DNA of 33,458 bases, from NCBI GenBank assembly GCA_018715225.1, contig DVMB01000079.1, positions 1 to 33,458 on the forward strand, read 5' to 3'. A program made the position numbers and the translations under genes. This DNA is from Candidatus Onthoplasma faecigallinarum (GTDB lineage: Bacteria; Bacillota; Clostridia; Christensenellales; UBA1242). This document shows positions 1 to 9,338 of the stretch, in pieces (position 1 is the first letter of the stretch; each line of letters starts with the position of its first letter). Below the pieces are notes generated by a model, which was given only the letters and a program-made list of their open reading frames with translations, had not been told where the DNA came from and ran no database searches.

Positions 1-70
1 TCGTGTGGCTGCTTGTATGTCAGGGGCAAAAAGCATTCTAAATTATAGATTTTAAAAATATAAATATGTT
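1..70. other. Left edge, possible tail of an upstream gene
   Basis: All three forward frames close within this stretch. The longest open tail runs to a TAA at about 52-54 and would encode a short C-terminus (ending SILNYRF). In dcw clusters the gene before spoVD is usually ftsL, but the fragment is too short to identify. There is no clear Shine-Dalgarno site or promoter before the next gene. Confidence 0.25.
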
Positions 71-1975
71 ATGAAGAAATTTTTATCTTTTTATAATATC
101 TATTCCATACAAAAACGCTTTGTAGCGACACTATTAATTGTGGCTATATTGTTTGTTGCTTTGCTGATGCGTGTGTTCTATTTGCAGATTATTGATGGAA
201 GAAATCTACAAGTTTTAGCCGCTGAAGAATGGCTAAGAGATCTGCCACTTTCAAGCAAACGTGGAGAAATTTTAGATAGTTCGGGTGTCAGCCTAGCTAC
301 GACTATTACGACGTATGATGTCTATGTTCGAGCACGGAATGTAACTGAACCCGCTAAGTTAGCACGAGCGTTGAGTGATTCATTAAACATTGATTATGAA
401 AAGGCTTACACAAAGGTGACGAATACCAGTTTGAGCGAAATCCTAATAAAGATGCAAGTAGATGAAGATGTTGCACTATCCTTGACTCAATATGATGGTG
501 TATATCTATCTCAAAATGTGGCAAGAGTGTATCCATATTCAAGCTTATTAACCCAGGTGTTAGGGTATTGCACTATTGATAACATTGGGCAGGCGGGCTT
601 GGAATCATATTATGATAAATATTTGAAAGGGGTGGATGGCAAAAGTCTCACTCAAACCAATGCCCAAGGAAAAGAGATTGAAAATTCGCTAAGTTATTAT
701 ATCCCAAGTGTTGCCGGTGCGGACATTAATACCACGATTGACGTGCAAATGCAGTCGATATTGGAGCGAGAGTTGCAAGTTGCATATGAAGAGAATCAAG
801 CACTTGGCGTCAGCGGAATAATTTTAGACGCTCAAACTGGAGGAATAAAGGCCATGACTTGTCTGCCCGGATTTGACTTAAACAATGTGCCACGTGATGA
901 TATTTCAAGTTTGCAAGAGATGACGAAAAATTCAACAGTAGTAGACGTATATGAGCCAGGTAGTACATTTAAGTTGATCACTTTGGCTGCGGCTTTGAAT
1001 GAAGGATTGACGAGCATAGACGAACATTTTTATTGCGGTGGTAGATGTACAGTAGATGGTGAGACCATCAAATGTTGGAAAACAGTTGGACATGGCAGTT
1101 TGACTTTGCTAGATGCTTTTAAAAATAGTTGTAACTGTGTGTTTGTTCAACTTGCTTTGAGATTGGGGGTAGATAAATATTATGAATACCTAGAATATTT
1201 TGGGCTAGGAGAAAAGACGGGCGTGGATATAGCCAGCGAATCAAGTGGCATCATCATGCCGAAAGAAAATGTCAGGAATGTAGATCTAGCACGTATAGGG
1301 TTTGGTCATGCGATTGCGGTAACTCAATTGCAAATGGCTACAGTCTACGCAAAGATAACGACAGGTTATGAAATTACACCACACTTATTGGAGAGCATAA
1401 CCAGTAACGGAGAGGTTTTGTATCAAACCAATTCTTCAAAAAATGAAATAAAATTGTCAAAAAGCACCATAGAAACGGTCAATATGATGCTGGCAAATAA
1501 TGTAAACAGTGAAGGGAATTATACTTTCATAGCAGGTTATGATGTTGGGGGAAAGACTGGAACGGCTCAAAAATATGGGGAAGATGGGCAGATAGCAACA
1601 GGAAAATATATCTCCAGTTTTATAGGAACATACCCAGCAACGAATCCAGAATACATAATAATAATTTGTATAAACGAGCCGTCAGCGGGAGCGTATTATG
1701 GTGGAGTCGTGGCAAAACCTGTAGGGGAGCGAGTGTTGAAATCAATTTTTGAAACGAAAGCGATAGCACCTACCGACGCTTCTCAATTAGATAATACGCC
1801 AAATATTTTGATGCCATATATAGTAGGTAAAAGTTTGGCTGACGCTTGTAGTGAATTGAAGAAATTGGGACTAAATGTTTTGTTTGACGGAGAAGGAGAA
1901 TACGTTGTTGAACAGTTGCCTCCAGAGGGGACACTTTTATATCTGGGAGAAGTGGTATATATAATTACGAATTAA
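71..1975 (+). CDS. spoVD: Penicillin-binding protein 2B/SpoVD type, division transpeptidase with PASTA domain
   Basis: Membrane-anchored peptidoglycan DD-transpeptidase that cross-links septal or spore-cortex wall. One N-terminal membrane helix (about residues 17-38) is followed by the class B PBP dimerisation domain, whose conserved RGEILD box lies at 64-69. The transpeptidase domain has the three active-site motifs: STFK (catalytic Ser298), SCN (353-355) and KTG (495-497). A single PASTA domain closes the protein (about 580-634). At 634 residues with PASTA it matches the SpoVD/PBP2B branch; the sequence alone cannot say whether it serves vegetative division (FtsI role) or sporulation. The ATG at 71 has no evident Shine-Dalgarno site; an ATG five bases earlier is followed at once by a stop. 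It opens the dcw cluster in this window and is separated from murE by 261 bases. Confidence 0.93.
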   Translation: MKKFLSFYNIYSIQKRFVATLLIVAILFVALLMRVFYLQIIDGRNLQVLAAEEWLRDLPLSSKRGEILDSSGVSLATTITTYDVYVRARNVTEPAKLARALSDSLNIDYEKAYTKVTNTSLSEILIKMQVDEDVALSLTQYDGVYLSQNVARVYPYSSLLTQVLGYCTIDNIGQAGLESYYDKYLKGVDGKSLTQTNAQGKEIENSLSYYIPSVAGADINTTIDVQMQSILERELQVAYEENQALGVSGIILDAQTGGIKAMTCLPGFDLNNVPRDDISSLQEMTKNSTVVDVYEPGSTFKLITLAAALNEGLTSIDEHFYCGGRCTVDGETIKCWKTVGHGSLTLLDAFKNSCNCVFVQLALRLGVDKYYEYLEYFGLGEKTGVDIASESSGIIMPKENVRNVDLARIGFGHAIAVTQLQMATVYAKITTGYEITPHLLESITSNGEVLYQTNSSKNEIKLSKSTIETVNMMLANNVNSEGNYTFIAGYDVGGKTGTAQKYGEDGQIATGKYISSFIGTYPATNPEYIIIICINEPSAGAYYGGVVAKPVGERVLKSIFETKAIAPTDASQLDNTPNILMPYIVGKSLADACSELKKLGLNVLFDGEGEYVVEQLPPEGTLLYLGEVVYIITN

Positions 1976-1993
1976 ATAATTGATAAAAGTCTT

Positions 1994-2045
1994 TTGATTT
2001 GAATCTTTAAGTCTTTTTGGTTCTGTTTTTGGTAATTCAAATCAA
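1994..2045. repeat. 11-bp inverted repeat with 30-nt loop after spoVD
   Basis: TTGATTTGAAT at 1994-2004 is perfectly complementary to ATTCAAATCAA at 2035-2045. The hairpin begins 18 bases after the spoVD stop. It is not followed by a run of T, so it is not a standard intrinsic terminator; it might protect the 3' end or be an operator pair. Confidence 0.5.
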
Positions 2046-2071
2046 GTTTATATTTAATTTACAGCGATTAT

Positions 2072-2100
2072 TTGTAAATTTGTCGCCAAATGAATAATAT
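2072..2100 (+). promoter_or_regulatory. Candidate sigma-A promoter for murE
   Basis: TTGTAA (2072-2077) and TAATAT (2095-2100) are separated by 17 bases. The site lies in the 261-base gap before murE and would give a leader of about 130 bases. The -35 box is weak, so this is tentative. Nothing else recognisable was seen in the gap apart from the inverted repeat after spoVD. Confidence 0.35.
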
Positions 2101-2236
2101 TTAAAAAATTAGTGAAAAATTAATGATTTTATGAGATATATGTAAAAATTTTTATACAAATAGAATTTTTTGTCTTATTTTAGTGGTCGAGAAAAATTGC
2201 ATATTTAATATGCTACATTATGGTGGAGAGGTGATT

Positions 2237-3697
2237 ATGAAACTATATGATATAATTTCCAATTTAAAATTCGTGGGTATAAAGAACTATCAAGAACTAG
2301 ATATTGATGCATTGACTTGCAATAGCAATGAGAAAACGCAAAATGGTATTTATTTTTGTATCAAAGGCTTGAATAATGATGGGCACGATCATGCAGTAGA
2401 CGCAATAAAAAATGGTGCGGTATGTCTGGTCGTTGAAAGATTTTTAGAGATACCCGTATGCCAAATATTAGTGGAAAACAGTAGGGCATGTATGTCGTAT
2501 ATAAGCTCAATATTTTACGAGACATACAAGTCAAAGATGAGATTTATAGGCATTACAGGCACCAATGGTAAAACTACCACTACATTTTTAATAAGAGAAA
2601 TTTTGACAAAATTAAATAGAAAGGTTGGAATGATAGGGACCGAGGGGGTGTATATAAATAATCTTTTGTTGCCTCCAACATTGACGACGCCAGACCCAAT
2701 CGTTTTGCATAGACTATTGCATGATATGGATAATAATGGATGTGAATTTTGTGTGATGGAAGTGAGTGCACACGCCATAGCTCTAAATAAAATAGATAAT
2801 ATTTATTACGATGTGGTGGGACTGACAAATATTACGAAAGACCATTTGGACTTTTTCGTAAATATGGATAATTATATCAAATGTAAAGCAAGCCTGTTTG
2901 ATTATAGGCACGCTAAGGCTGGAGTGATCAACACAGATGCAAAATATGGAAAAGAAATTGCAAAAAGATCAAACATAGAGATTACGACTGTGGGAAGAGA
3001 CGGCGAGATAAAAATAATCAACACAGTAAATACCTTGAAGGGCACAACAATCACATTTGAATATAAGGGCAAGGAATATACCACTAATACTAATCTAATA
3101 GGTGATTATAATGTGGCGAATGTGATGATGGCGATAGCCTGTCTAACTGATGTCAATATTGACATAAAAGATATATGCAATGCATTGAAAAATATAGATA
3201 TTGTAGTGCCAGGGAGATTCAATTTTTTGGACATAGACGCCAATTTTAATGTGGTAATAGATTACGCACATACTCCAGATGGTATCAAGAATATCTTATC
3301 TACGATAAAACAATTACCGATAGCACGACTGATAACTGTGTTCGGCTGTGGAGGGAATAGAGACAAGACAAAACGAAGTGAGATGGGAGACATGGCTTGT
3401 GGGCTAAGTGATTATGTTATCGTAACGAGTGATAATCCACGCTTCGAAAATCCTGAACTCATCATAGATGATATATTGCGAGATAACACCAGTAAGAATG
3501 TAGTAAAGATTACGGATAGGAAATCGGCAATAGAGTATGCCCTGTCTATAGCGAGAGATAACGATGTGGTGGCGATCCTCGGGAAAGGGGCAGAAAATTA
3601 TCAAGAAATAAAGGGCGTAAAATTTCCATACAGCGATTATGATGTTGTAGATAATTATTTCAAATATCAAAATAAGAGTGTACTAAGACATGATTAG
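2237..3697 (+). CDS. murE: UDP-MurNAc-tripeptide ligase, meso-DAP adding
   Basis: Cytoplasmic Mur ligase adding the third amino acid to UDP-MurNAc-L-Ala-D-Glu, using ATP. The protein is 486 residues, usual for MurE. The ATP-binding loop GTNGKTT is at 108-114, the lysine expected to be carbamylated is K217 (in KASLF), and the substrate motif DNPR is at 399-402. DNPR is the signature of enzymes that add meso-diaminopimelate rather than lysine, so the wall is probably of the DAP type. The frame is open back to a GTG at 2183, but the ATG at 2237 is chosen because GGAGAGGTG lies just upstream. The stop overlaps the mraY start by 8 bases, implying translational coupling. No murF follows, as in Bacillus subtilis. 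Confidence 0.95.
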   Translation: MKLYDIISNLKFVGIKNYQELDIDALTCNSNEKTQNGIYFCIKGLNNDGHDHAVDAIKNGAVCLVVERFLEIPVCQILVENSRACMSYISSIFYETYKSKMRFIGITGTNGKTTTTFLIREILTKLNRKVGMIGTEGVYINNLLLPPTLTTPDPIVLHRLLHDMDNNGCEFCVMEVSAHAIALNKIDNIYYDVVGLTNITKDHLDFFVNMDNYIKCKASLFDYRHAKAGVINTDAKYGKEIAKRSNIEITTVGRDGEIKIINTVNTLKGTTITFEYKGKEYTTNTNLIGDYNVANVMMAIACLTDVNIDIKDICNALKNIDIVVPGRFNFLDIDANFNVVIDYAHTPDGIKNILSTIKQLPIARLITVFGCGGNRDKTKRSEMGDMACGLSDYVIVTSDNPRFENPELIIDDILRDNTSKNVVKITDRKSAIEYALSIARDNDVVAILGKGAENYQEIKGVKFPYSDYDVVDNYFKYQNKSVLRHD

Positions 3698-4685
3698 ATT
3701 GTTGATAGCATTTTTGTTAAGTTTTGCTTTGTCAGTCATACTGATGCCGTTGGTCATAAAATTTTTTAAGAAAAAGAGCGCTAACCAAACCATTCTGGGC
3801 TATGTCGAAAATCATAAAGAAAAAAACGGGACAACAACAATGGGTGGTGTAATATTTATTATTAATACACTATTGCTGGCGTTCGTGTTTTTGAGATATG
3901 ATACGACTTGGTTCATGACATTGATGATAAGTGTCTTTTTTGGCGTGCTCGGTTTGATGGATGATTATCTAAAGGTTAAATACAGGCAAAACTTGGGACT
4001 TCGTCCTTATCAAAAGATCATTGGACAACTTGGCATTTCAATAATATTTGCATTATTTGTCTACTTTTCGTATCAAGGAGGGAATATTTTTATTCCGTTT
4101 ACAGAAAACTCTTTTGATATAAAATTTTGGGTCATTCCGCTTGTTGTGGTTGTGTTGATTGCATCATCAAATAGTGTAAATTTGACTGACGGCTTAGACG
4201 GCTTGGCAGGGAAAGTCAGTTTGATATATTTGGTGATGTTTACAATAATCACTTCCTTGGTGTCAAATCACTTGTATCAGTCAGGGGAGACTGGACAGAT
4301 ACTTTCAAATATACAAAACATAAACATTTTATCCATGTTGTTCGCTGGGGCGATACTTGGTTTTTTGATGTTCAATACATCAAAGGCGTCAATATTTATG
4401 GGAGATGTGGGCTCTCTTTGTCTTGGGGGATATATTGGTGCGGCTGCTTGCGTGTTGGGTATGGAATTAATATTGCCGATATTGGGTTTCTGTTTTGTGT
4501 TCAGTGCCATTTCTGTAATATTACAAGTGGCAGTATTCAAACTGAAAAAACGACGTGTTTTTAAAATGGCACCTTTTCATCATCATTTGCAGATGTCGGG
4601 TCTAAGCGAACCAAAGATAGTAGCAATATATTCAGCAATAACTCTATGCATTGGCATAATATGTATTATTTTTTACCTTTTGTAA
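3690..4685 (+). CDS. mraY: Phospho-MurNAc-pentapeptide transferase (lipid I synthase)
   Basis: Integral membrane enzyme that transfers phospho-MurNAc-pentapeptide to undecaprenyl phosphate, making lipid I. The protein has 331 residues and about ten hydrophobic segments. Family motifs are intact: the DD pair at 91-92, NLTDGLDG at 164-171, MGDVGS at 237-242 and the APFHHHL histidine motif at 294-300. It starts inside the end of murE (8-base overlap) and is followed after 42 bases by murD, which has its own AAAGGTG ribosome site. Identification is secure. Confidence 0.96.
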   Translation: MIRLLIAFLLSFALSVILMPLVIKFFKKKSANQTILGYVENHKEKNGTTTMGGVIFIINTLLLAFVFLRYDTTWFMTLMISVFFGVLGLMDDYLKVKYRQNLGLRPYQKIIGQLGISIIFALFVYFSYQGGNIFIPFTENSFDIKFWVIPLVVVVLIASSNSVNLTDGLDGLAGKVSLIYLVMFTIITSLVSNHLYQSGETGQILSNIQNINILSMLFAGAILGFLMFNTSKASIFMGDVGSLCLGGYIGAAACVLGMELILPILGFCFVFSAISVILQVAVFKLKKRRVFKMAPFHHHLQMSGLSEPKIVAIYSAITLCIGIICIIFYLL

Positions 4686-4727
4686 TATATTGCATTAATA
4701 AAAATACAATTATTATAAAGGTGAAAT

Positions 4728-6038
4728 ATGAATATAAAAAATAAAAATGTATTGGTCTATGGGTTGTCGTCATCAGGGGAATGGGCGACTAAATTGCTAT
4801 TGAAATTAAAAGCAAATGTATTTTTGTATGATGACAATTTGGACAAACTTAAAACTAAGTCGTTCAAAAATTGTTTTTTGATACAAGAATTAAATGAAAA
4901 TTTGATCAGCCAATTTGATTTTTTGATAGTCTCTCCTGCGATAGAAAAAGAAAATAAATATTTGTTGCTGGCAAAAAAGTTGGACAAAAAAATATATAGC
5001 GAACTTGAGTTTGCTTCATTGTTTGCTAAAAATATTGTCGCAGTAACAGGTACGAATGGAAAGACTACTACAGTGGAATTGATTACATCCATACTAAACA
5101 AAAAATATAAAGCCATAGCGTGTGGCAATATAGGCTATCCAATGTCCAGAGCAGTGCTAGAGAAAAAACGATATATAAAAGTGGCAGAGGTCAGCAGCTT
5201 TATGCTCGAAAATGCCGATAGTTTTTCGCCACATGTGGCGACAGTTTTAAATATAGAACCTGATCATTTGATAAGACACAAGACAATGGAGGAGTATTCA
5301 AGTCTAAAATTGAGTATCTTTAAAAATTTAAAACCACGTGATTATGCCGTGATTAATCTGGATCTAAATATACACCCTACAATAAATTGTATGACTATCA
5401 CATATTCGTATAAGCATATGGCGGATGTGTATATAAAGGACGGCTGTATTTATCTGCATCAACACAAAATAGTTGCAATAAACGAATTGAGGCTAAAGGG
5501 CAAACACAATATCTACAATGTCATGTGTGCCATCTGTTACGCCTACATATACAAAGTTCAGCCTAAATTGATTAGGGAAGCGTTGCTTGATTTTAAGGGC
5601 GAAAGATACCGCATTGAATGGGTTGGAAAAACAAATGAAATCAATTTTGTCAATGATAGTAAGTCGACAAATATCTCTTCCACTTTGGCCAGCGTAGAGA
5701 CGATAAAAGGGGCAGTTATCCTTTTGCTTGGAGGCTCAAAAAAAGGACTCGATTATACAAAACTATTTGACAAATTAAATAAAAGAGTGCGTCAGGTCGT
5801 GGTGTTTGGCGAGACGGCAGATGACTTTGTGCTGGCAAACGCTGATAGGTTTAATATAGAAAAGTTTTCTACTTTGTCGTCGGCTTTTGACTATGCTGTC
5901 AGCATCGCTAAACCGCATGATACAATATTGCTTTCGCCCGCAACAGCGAGTTATGACCAATATGCCAATTTCATAGAACGAGGCAGAGATTTTGACAAGA
6001 AGGTGAAAGAGTATGAAACTAAGACAAAGAAAGAATAG
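4728..6038 (+). CDS. murD: UDP-MurNAc-L-alanine:D-glutamate ligase
   Basis: Cytoplasmic Mur ligase adding D-glutamate to UDP-MurNAc-L-Ala. The 436 residues begin with a Rossmann-like UDP-binding domain (VLVYGLSSSG, 8-17). The ATP loop GTNGKTTT is at 108-115, GNIGYP at 133-138, and the lysine expected to be carbamylated is about K194. The C-terminal domain ends in the family motif LSPATASYDQYANFIERG (402-419). The start has AAAGGTG eight bases or fewer upstream. The last 26 bases overlap ftsW, so the two are coupled. Confidence 0.95.
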   Translation: MNIKNKNVLVYGLSSSGEWATKLLLKLKANVFLYDDNLDKLKTKSFKNCFLIQELNENLISQFDFLIVSPAIEKENKYLLLAKKLDKKIYSELEFASLFAKNIVAVTGTNGKTTTVELITSILNKKYKAIACGNIGYPMSRAVLEKKRYIKVAEVSSFMLENADSFSPHVATVLNIEPDHLIRHKTMEEYSSLKLSIFKNLKPRDYAVINLDLNIHPTINCMTITYSYKHMADVYIKDGCIYLHQHKIVAINELRLKGKHNIYNVMCAICYAYIYKVQPKLIREALLDFKGERYRIEWVGKTNEINFVNDSKSTNISSTLASVETIKGAVILLLGGSKKGLDYTKLFDKLNKRVRQVVVFGETADDFVLANADRFNIEKFSTLSSAFDYAVSIAKPHDTILLSPATASYDQYANFIERGRDFDKKVKEYETKTKKE

Positions 6039-7131
6039 TGTCATCATCATTGTCTGCACGCTAGGGCTTGCCATATTTGGCTGTCTCATGGTGTATAGTG
6101 CCAGTAAATATTCTGCTTCAGTAAACTATGGAGATCAATTTTTCTATCTAAAAAAGCAAATCATTGGCGTGGTAATAGGTGCAATAGGATTAATTGTATG
6201 CAGTTTTATCAACAATAAATTCTATAAGAAATTTTATTGGATATTTTATATTGTTGGATTGATCGCATTGATTTTGGTGTTTGTTCCTGGGTTAAGTAGG
6301 ACAAGTTATGGGGCGACAAGATGGATAGGGATAGGCAGTTTTACAATTCAACCGAGTGAGATAGCAAAGTTCTGTCTTGTGTTTTTCTTGGCAGGATATC
6401 TGGCAGACGGAGACAAACTCTCGAAATTCAAACATATTTTGATTACGCTCAGTTTGGGCGGGATCTATTGCGTGTTGATCATGCTAGAGCCGAATATGTC
6501 CATAACAATGTGTGTCGCATTTACTTTGATATTCATGCTATTTATAGGTGGTATGCGACTAAAAGTTTTTGGTGCAATGATTGTGCCAGCCATAGCATTG
6601 GTGGTGGTATTGATTTTGGTAGAGCCGTATAGGTTGAGTAGAATAGTCGCATTCATCAACCCGTGGAGCAATCCGCTTGACGAAGGGTATCAGTTGATTC
6701 AATCTTTGTATGCTATAGGCAGTGGAGGCTTGTGGGGAGTGGGTCTATTCAACAGCAGGCAAGCCGAGTTGTTTTTGCCGTTTAGTGAATCCGATTTTAT
6801 TTTCTCGATAATAGCGGAAGAGTTGGGCTTCATAGGGTGTCTCGCTGTCTGTATTGTATTCTTGGTGCTGATTGTCTACATATTCAAAGTGGGAATGCGG
6901 GCGAACAACAAGTTTTCTGCGTTTTTATGTTTCGGCATAGGGGCAATTATCAGCATTCAAGTGATATTAAACATCGCTGTGGTGACAGGATCAATACCGC
7001 CAACTGGACTTCCGCTTCCTTTCATTAGTGCAGGGTCAACTTCACTATTTGTGTTTATGTCGGCGATAGGGGTGGTAGTCAATGTCGACAAACAGACGGC
7101 AAAAGAAAAACTATCATCTTTTAATTTATAA
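6013..7131 (+). CDS. ftsW: SEDS peptidoglycan polymerase, FtsW/SpoVE type
   Basis: Multi-spanning glycosyltransferase that polymerises lipid II at the division site together with a class B PBP, here presumably the SpoVD-type protein. The 372 residues carry the SEDS hallmarks: RWIGIGSFTIQPSEIAKF (103-120), the SESDFIFS segment with the essential acidic residue D261, EELG at 269-272 and the IPPTGLPLPFISAG loop (328-341). About ten membrane helices are visible. AAGGTG lies eight to thirteen bases before the ATG, inside murD. FtsW and SpoVE cannot be separated by sequence; position between murD and divIB fits either. Confidence 0.93.
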   Translation: MKLRQRKNSVIIIVCTLGLAIFGCLMVYSASKYSASVNYGDQFFYLKKQIIGVVIGAIGLIVCSFINNKFYKKFYWIFYIVGLIALILVFVPGLSRTSYGATRWIGIGSFTIQPSEIAKFCLVFFLAGYLADGDKLSKFKHILITLSLGGIYCVLIMLEPNMSITMCVAFTLIFMLFIGGMRLKVFGAMIVPAIALVVVLILVEPYRLSRIVAFINPWSNPLDEGYQLIQSLYAIGSGGLWGVGLFNSRQAELFLPFSESDFIFSIIAEELGFIGCLAVCIVFLVLIVYIFKVGMRANNKFSAFLCFGIGAIISIQVILNIAVVTGSIPPTGLPLPFISAGSTSLFVFMSAIGVVVNVDKQTAKEKLSSFNL

Positions 7132-7145
7132 TCATACATAAATAT

Positions 7146-8408
7146 ATGAAAAATAAATTAGATAATTATATTATAAAGGGAGGCAAGAAATTGTTTGGAG
7201 AAGTATATGTCCAGACATCAAAAAATGCAAGCCTCCCAATCATTTCTGCCAGTTTGCTCACGACGGATAAGGTCAGGATAAAAGATTGTCCAGACATTTT
7301 GGATGTCAAAAATATGATATTGATGCTACAAAAATTGGGCGTCAAAATAAACAACGACGACAAGGACATCATCATAGACAGTTCAAACTTAAACAATGTT
7401 AATCTTGATTGCAAATTGACCAAGACCATGCGCTCATCAATATTTTTGCTCGGTTCACTTTTGCATAGATTTGGTACTATTATGATAAATACACCAGGTG
7501 GGTGCAAGATAGGAGCAAGACCTATTGATATTCATGTTGACGCCTTCAAAAAACTTGGGGTCAAAGTAGTCTGCATGGGCGACTGCCTGTTCTTTGACGC
7601 ATCAAAAGCAAGAGCGGGCAAAATTCATCTCAAATTACCCAGCGTTGGTGCCACAGAAAACATAGTCCAATTTGCTTGCCTGCTGAAAGGTGAGACACAG
7701 ATCTTCAATGCCGCCAAAGAGCCAGAGGTAGTTGACCTATGTAATTTCCTGTCGTTGATGGGAGCAAAAATATTTGGAGCAGGTACGAATAAAATCACTA
7801 TATATGGTGTAGATAGATTGCACGGAGTAGAATATAGCCCTATTGGAGATAGGATAGTGGCGGGTACATTGATGGTGGCTGTGGCACTGACAGGTGGGAA
7901 ACTAGCACTTAAAAATGTCAACGCACATCAAAATGAAAAATTAATCGACATTTTGCGTCGAATGGGTTGTCAAATAAATATCAAACATGGTATAATAAAA
8001 ATATCAAATAGCAATAGATTATCTTCAATTGATGTTTCAACAGGGTATTATCCAGATTTTCCTACGGATTTGCAATCTATGCTTTTGGTGATGATGTGTC
8101 TAGCGGACGGCGAATCTAGGCTACGTGAAAACGTCTTTGAAAATCGCTTCTTGATCAAAGACGAATTGATAAAAATGGGAGCCAAAATTCAACAAATAGA
8201 CAACCGCAATGTCTTAGTCGAGGGGCAACCTGAATTGACAGGCTGTACTGTTCGAGCCAAAGATTTGCGAGGGGGTGCGAGTTTGGTTCTAGCGGGTTTG
8301 GTGGCTCAAGGGGAGACAAGAGTTGCGGACATTCATTACATAGACAGGGGATATGATCATCTAGAAAATGTCTTGAGTTCGCTTGGAGCAGACATAAAAC
8401 GAAAATGA
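7146..8408 (+). CDS. murA: UDP-GlcNAc 1-carboxyvinyltransferase
   Basis: Cytoplasmic enzyme of the first committed wall step: it adds enolpyruvate from PEP to UDP-GlcNAc. The 420 residues show the EPSP-synthase-like double fold. K26 lies in SKNASLP (the family usually has AKNAALP). The active-site cysteine C120 is in PGGCKIGARP, the form normally sensitive to fosfomycin, and the catalytic aspartate D308 is in FPTDLQ. The start ATG lacks a visible Shine-Dalgarno site, and no better start exists close by. Its place between ftsW and divIB is unusual, since murG, murC or murB normally sit there. It ends with TGA five bases before divIB. Confidence 0.95.
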   Translation: MKNKLDNYIIKGGKKLFGEVYVQTSKNASLPIISASLLTTDKVRIKDCPDILDVKNMILMLQKLGVKINNDDKDIIIDSSNLNNVNLDCKLTKTMRSSIFLLGSLLHRFGTIMINTPGGCKIGARPIDIHVDAFKKLGVKVVCMGDCLFFDASKARAGKIHLKLPSVGATENIVQFACLLKGETQIFNAAKEPEVVDLCNFLSLMGAKIFGAGTNKITIYGVDRLHGVEYSPIGDRIVAGTLMVAVALTGGKLALKNVNAHQNEKLIDILRRMGCQINIKHGIIKISNSNRLSSIDVSTGYYPDFPTDLQSMLLVMMCLADGESRLRENVFENRFLIKDELIKMGAKIQQIDNRNVLVEGQPELTGCTVRAKDLRGGASLVLAGLVAQGETRVADIHYIDRGYDHLENVLSSLGADIKRK

Positions 8409-8412
8409 TAGT

Positions 8413-9261
8413 ATGTCAAAAAAACGTATAATTATTATCTCAATAGTGGTATTTGTTTTAGCACTGATTTTGGTTTTGTTTTGTGCTGTTTTTTGCGTGA
8501 GACGTCAGCAAGTTACGTTTACAGGCGAACGAACGGAAAATACAATAAATATAACGGATGAAAGTATTATTCAAAGTGCAAATATTAGGAATGGCAGTTC
8601 AATATTTTCCCTAGATAGAGATAAAGTCATTCAAAACATAGAGACAACCTTTCCATATATAAAAGTCATTCAGGTCAATTTGGTTAGTGCGATTAGAGTA
8701 GAGATCACAGTTAGAGAAAGATATGAAATGTACTACACCGAATTTAGCGGAAGATATTATATTGTAGACGAAGAGTTGAAGGTATTAAATATTGTTGACA
8801 CTATTCCAACGGGGCTATCATATTTATATTCAAATATGCTAGACGATGCTACTAACACAAATATTTTAGGTATAACTAGCAATACGAATGTGTGTGATTT
8901 TTTAGGAAGTGAAAATATACAGAATATTACGAACGACCTGTATTTATCTATGTGTAGAACAGTTATGGTAGATACAGATGATGGCAAAGAATATGTCACA
9001 AGGGACGATATAAAAAATATAGTCAATTCTGTTCAATTTGGTTATGACTATACTATCCAAGATGGGAGGTATGATCGGGTTATCATCAGTACAAGCTATG
9101 GCTTCACAGTAGATATCGGCATGCCACAAAACAATTTGGATCAAAAAGTGAATGTGTGTTTCAGTACCATTGACACGCTAATGGATCAGGGTACGAGTTC
9201 AGGAACTATAATTTACGGTTATGATGTGAATGGCAATGAGGATATAAGATTTGTCCCATAG
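8413..9261 (+). CDS. divIB: Cell division protein DivIB/FtsQ
   Basis: Bitopic division protein that bridges early and late divisome parts and controls septal wall synthesis. It has a short basic cytoplasmic start (MSKKR), one membrane helix (about 5-29) and an extracytoplasmic FtsQ-type POTRA domain (about 33-103: TFTGERTENTINITDESI, then VEITVRERYE), followed by the beta domain. The 282 residues are usual for the family. The gene follows murA by four bases without a clear ribosome site, so translation may be coupled. It is the last gene before a strong terminator. Confidence 0.85.
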   Translation: MSKKRIIIISIVVFVLALILVLFCAVFCVRRQQVTFTGERTENTINITDESIIQSANIRNGSSIFSLDRDKVIQNIETTFPYIKVIQVNLVSAIRVEITVRERYEMYYTEFSGRYYIVDEELKVLNIVDTIPTGLSYLYSNMLDDATNTNILGITSNTNVCDFLGSENIQNITNDLYLSMCRTVMVDTDDGKEYVTRDDIKNIVNSVQFGYDYTIQDGRYDRVIISTSYGFTVDIGMPQNNLDQKVNVCFSTIDTLMDQGTSSGTIIYGYDVNGNEDIRFVP

Positions 9262-9264
9262 ATA

Positions 9265-9300
9265 GAAAACTTAAAGTCCAGTTTAAGTTTTCTTTTTTTT
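9265..9300 (+). terminator. Intrinsic terminator after divIB
   Basis: Perfect 11-bp stem GAAAACTTAAA (9265-9275) and TTTAAGTTTTC (9282-9292), loop GTCCAG, then eight T. It begins four bases after the divIB stop and closes the first dcw transcript. Confidence 0.92.
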
Positions 9301-9338
9301 CACTTTTCAAGACAATAAAGGGTACATACATAATAGAT

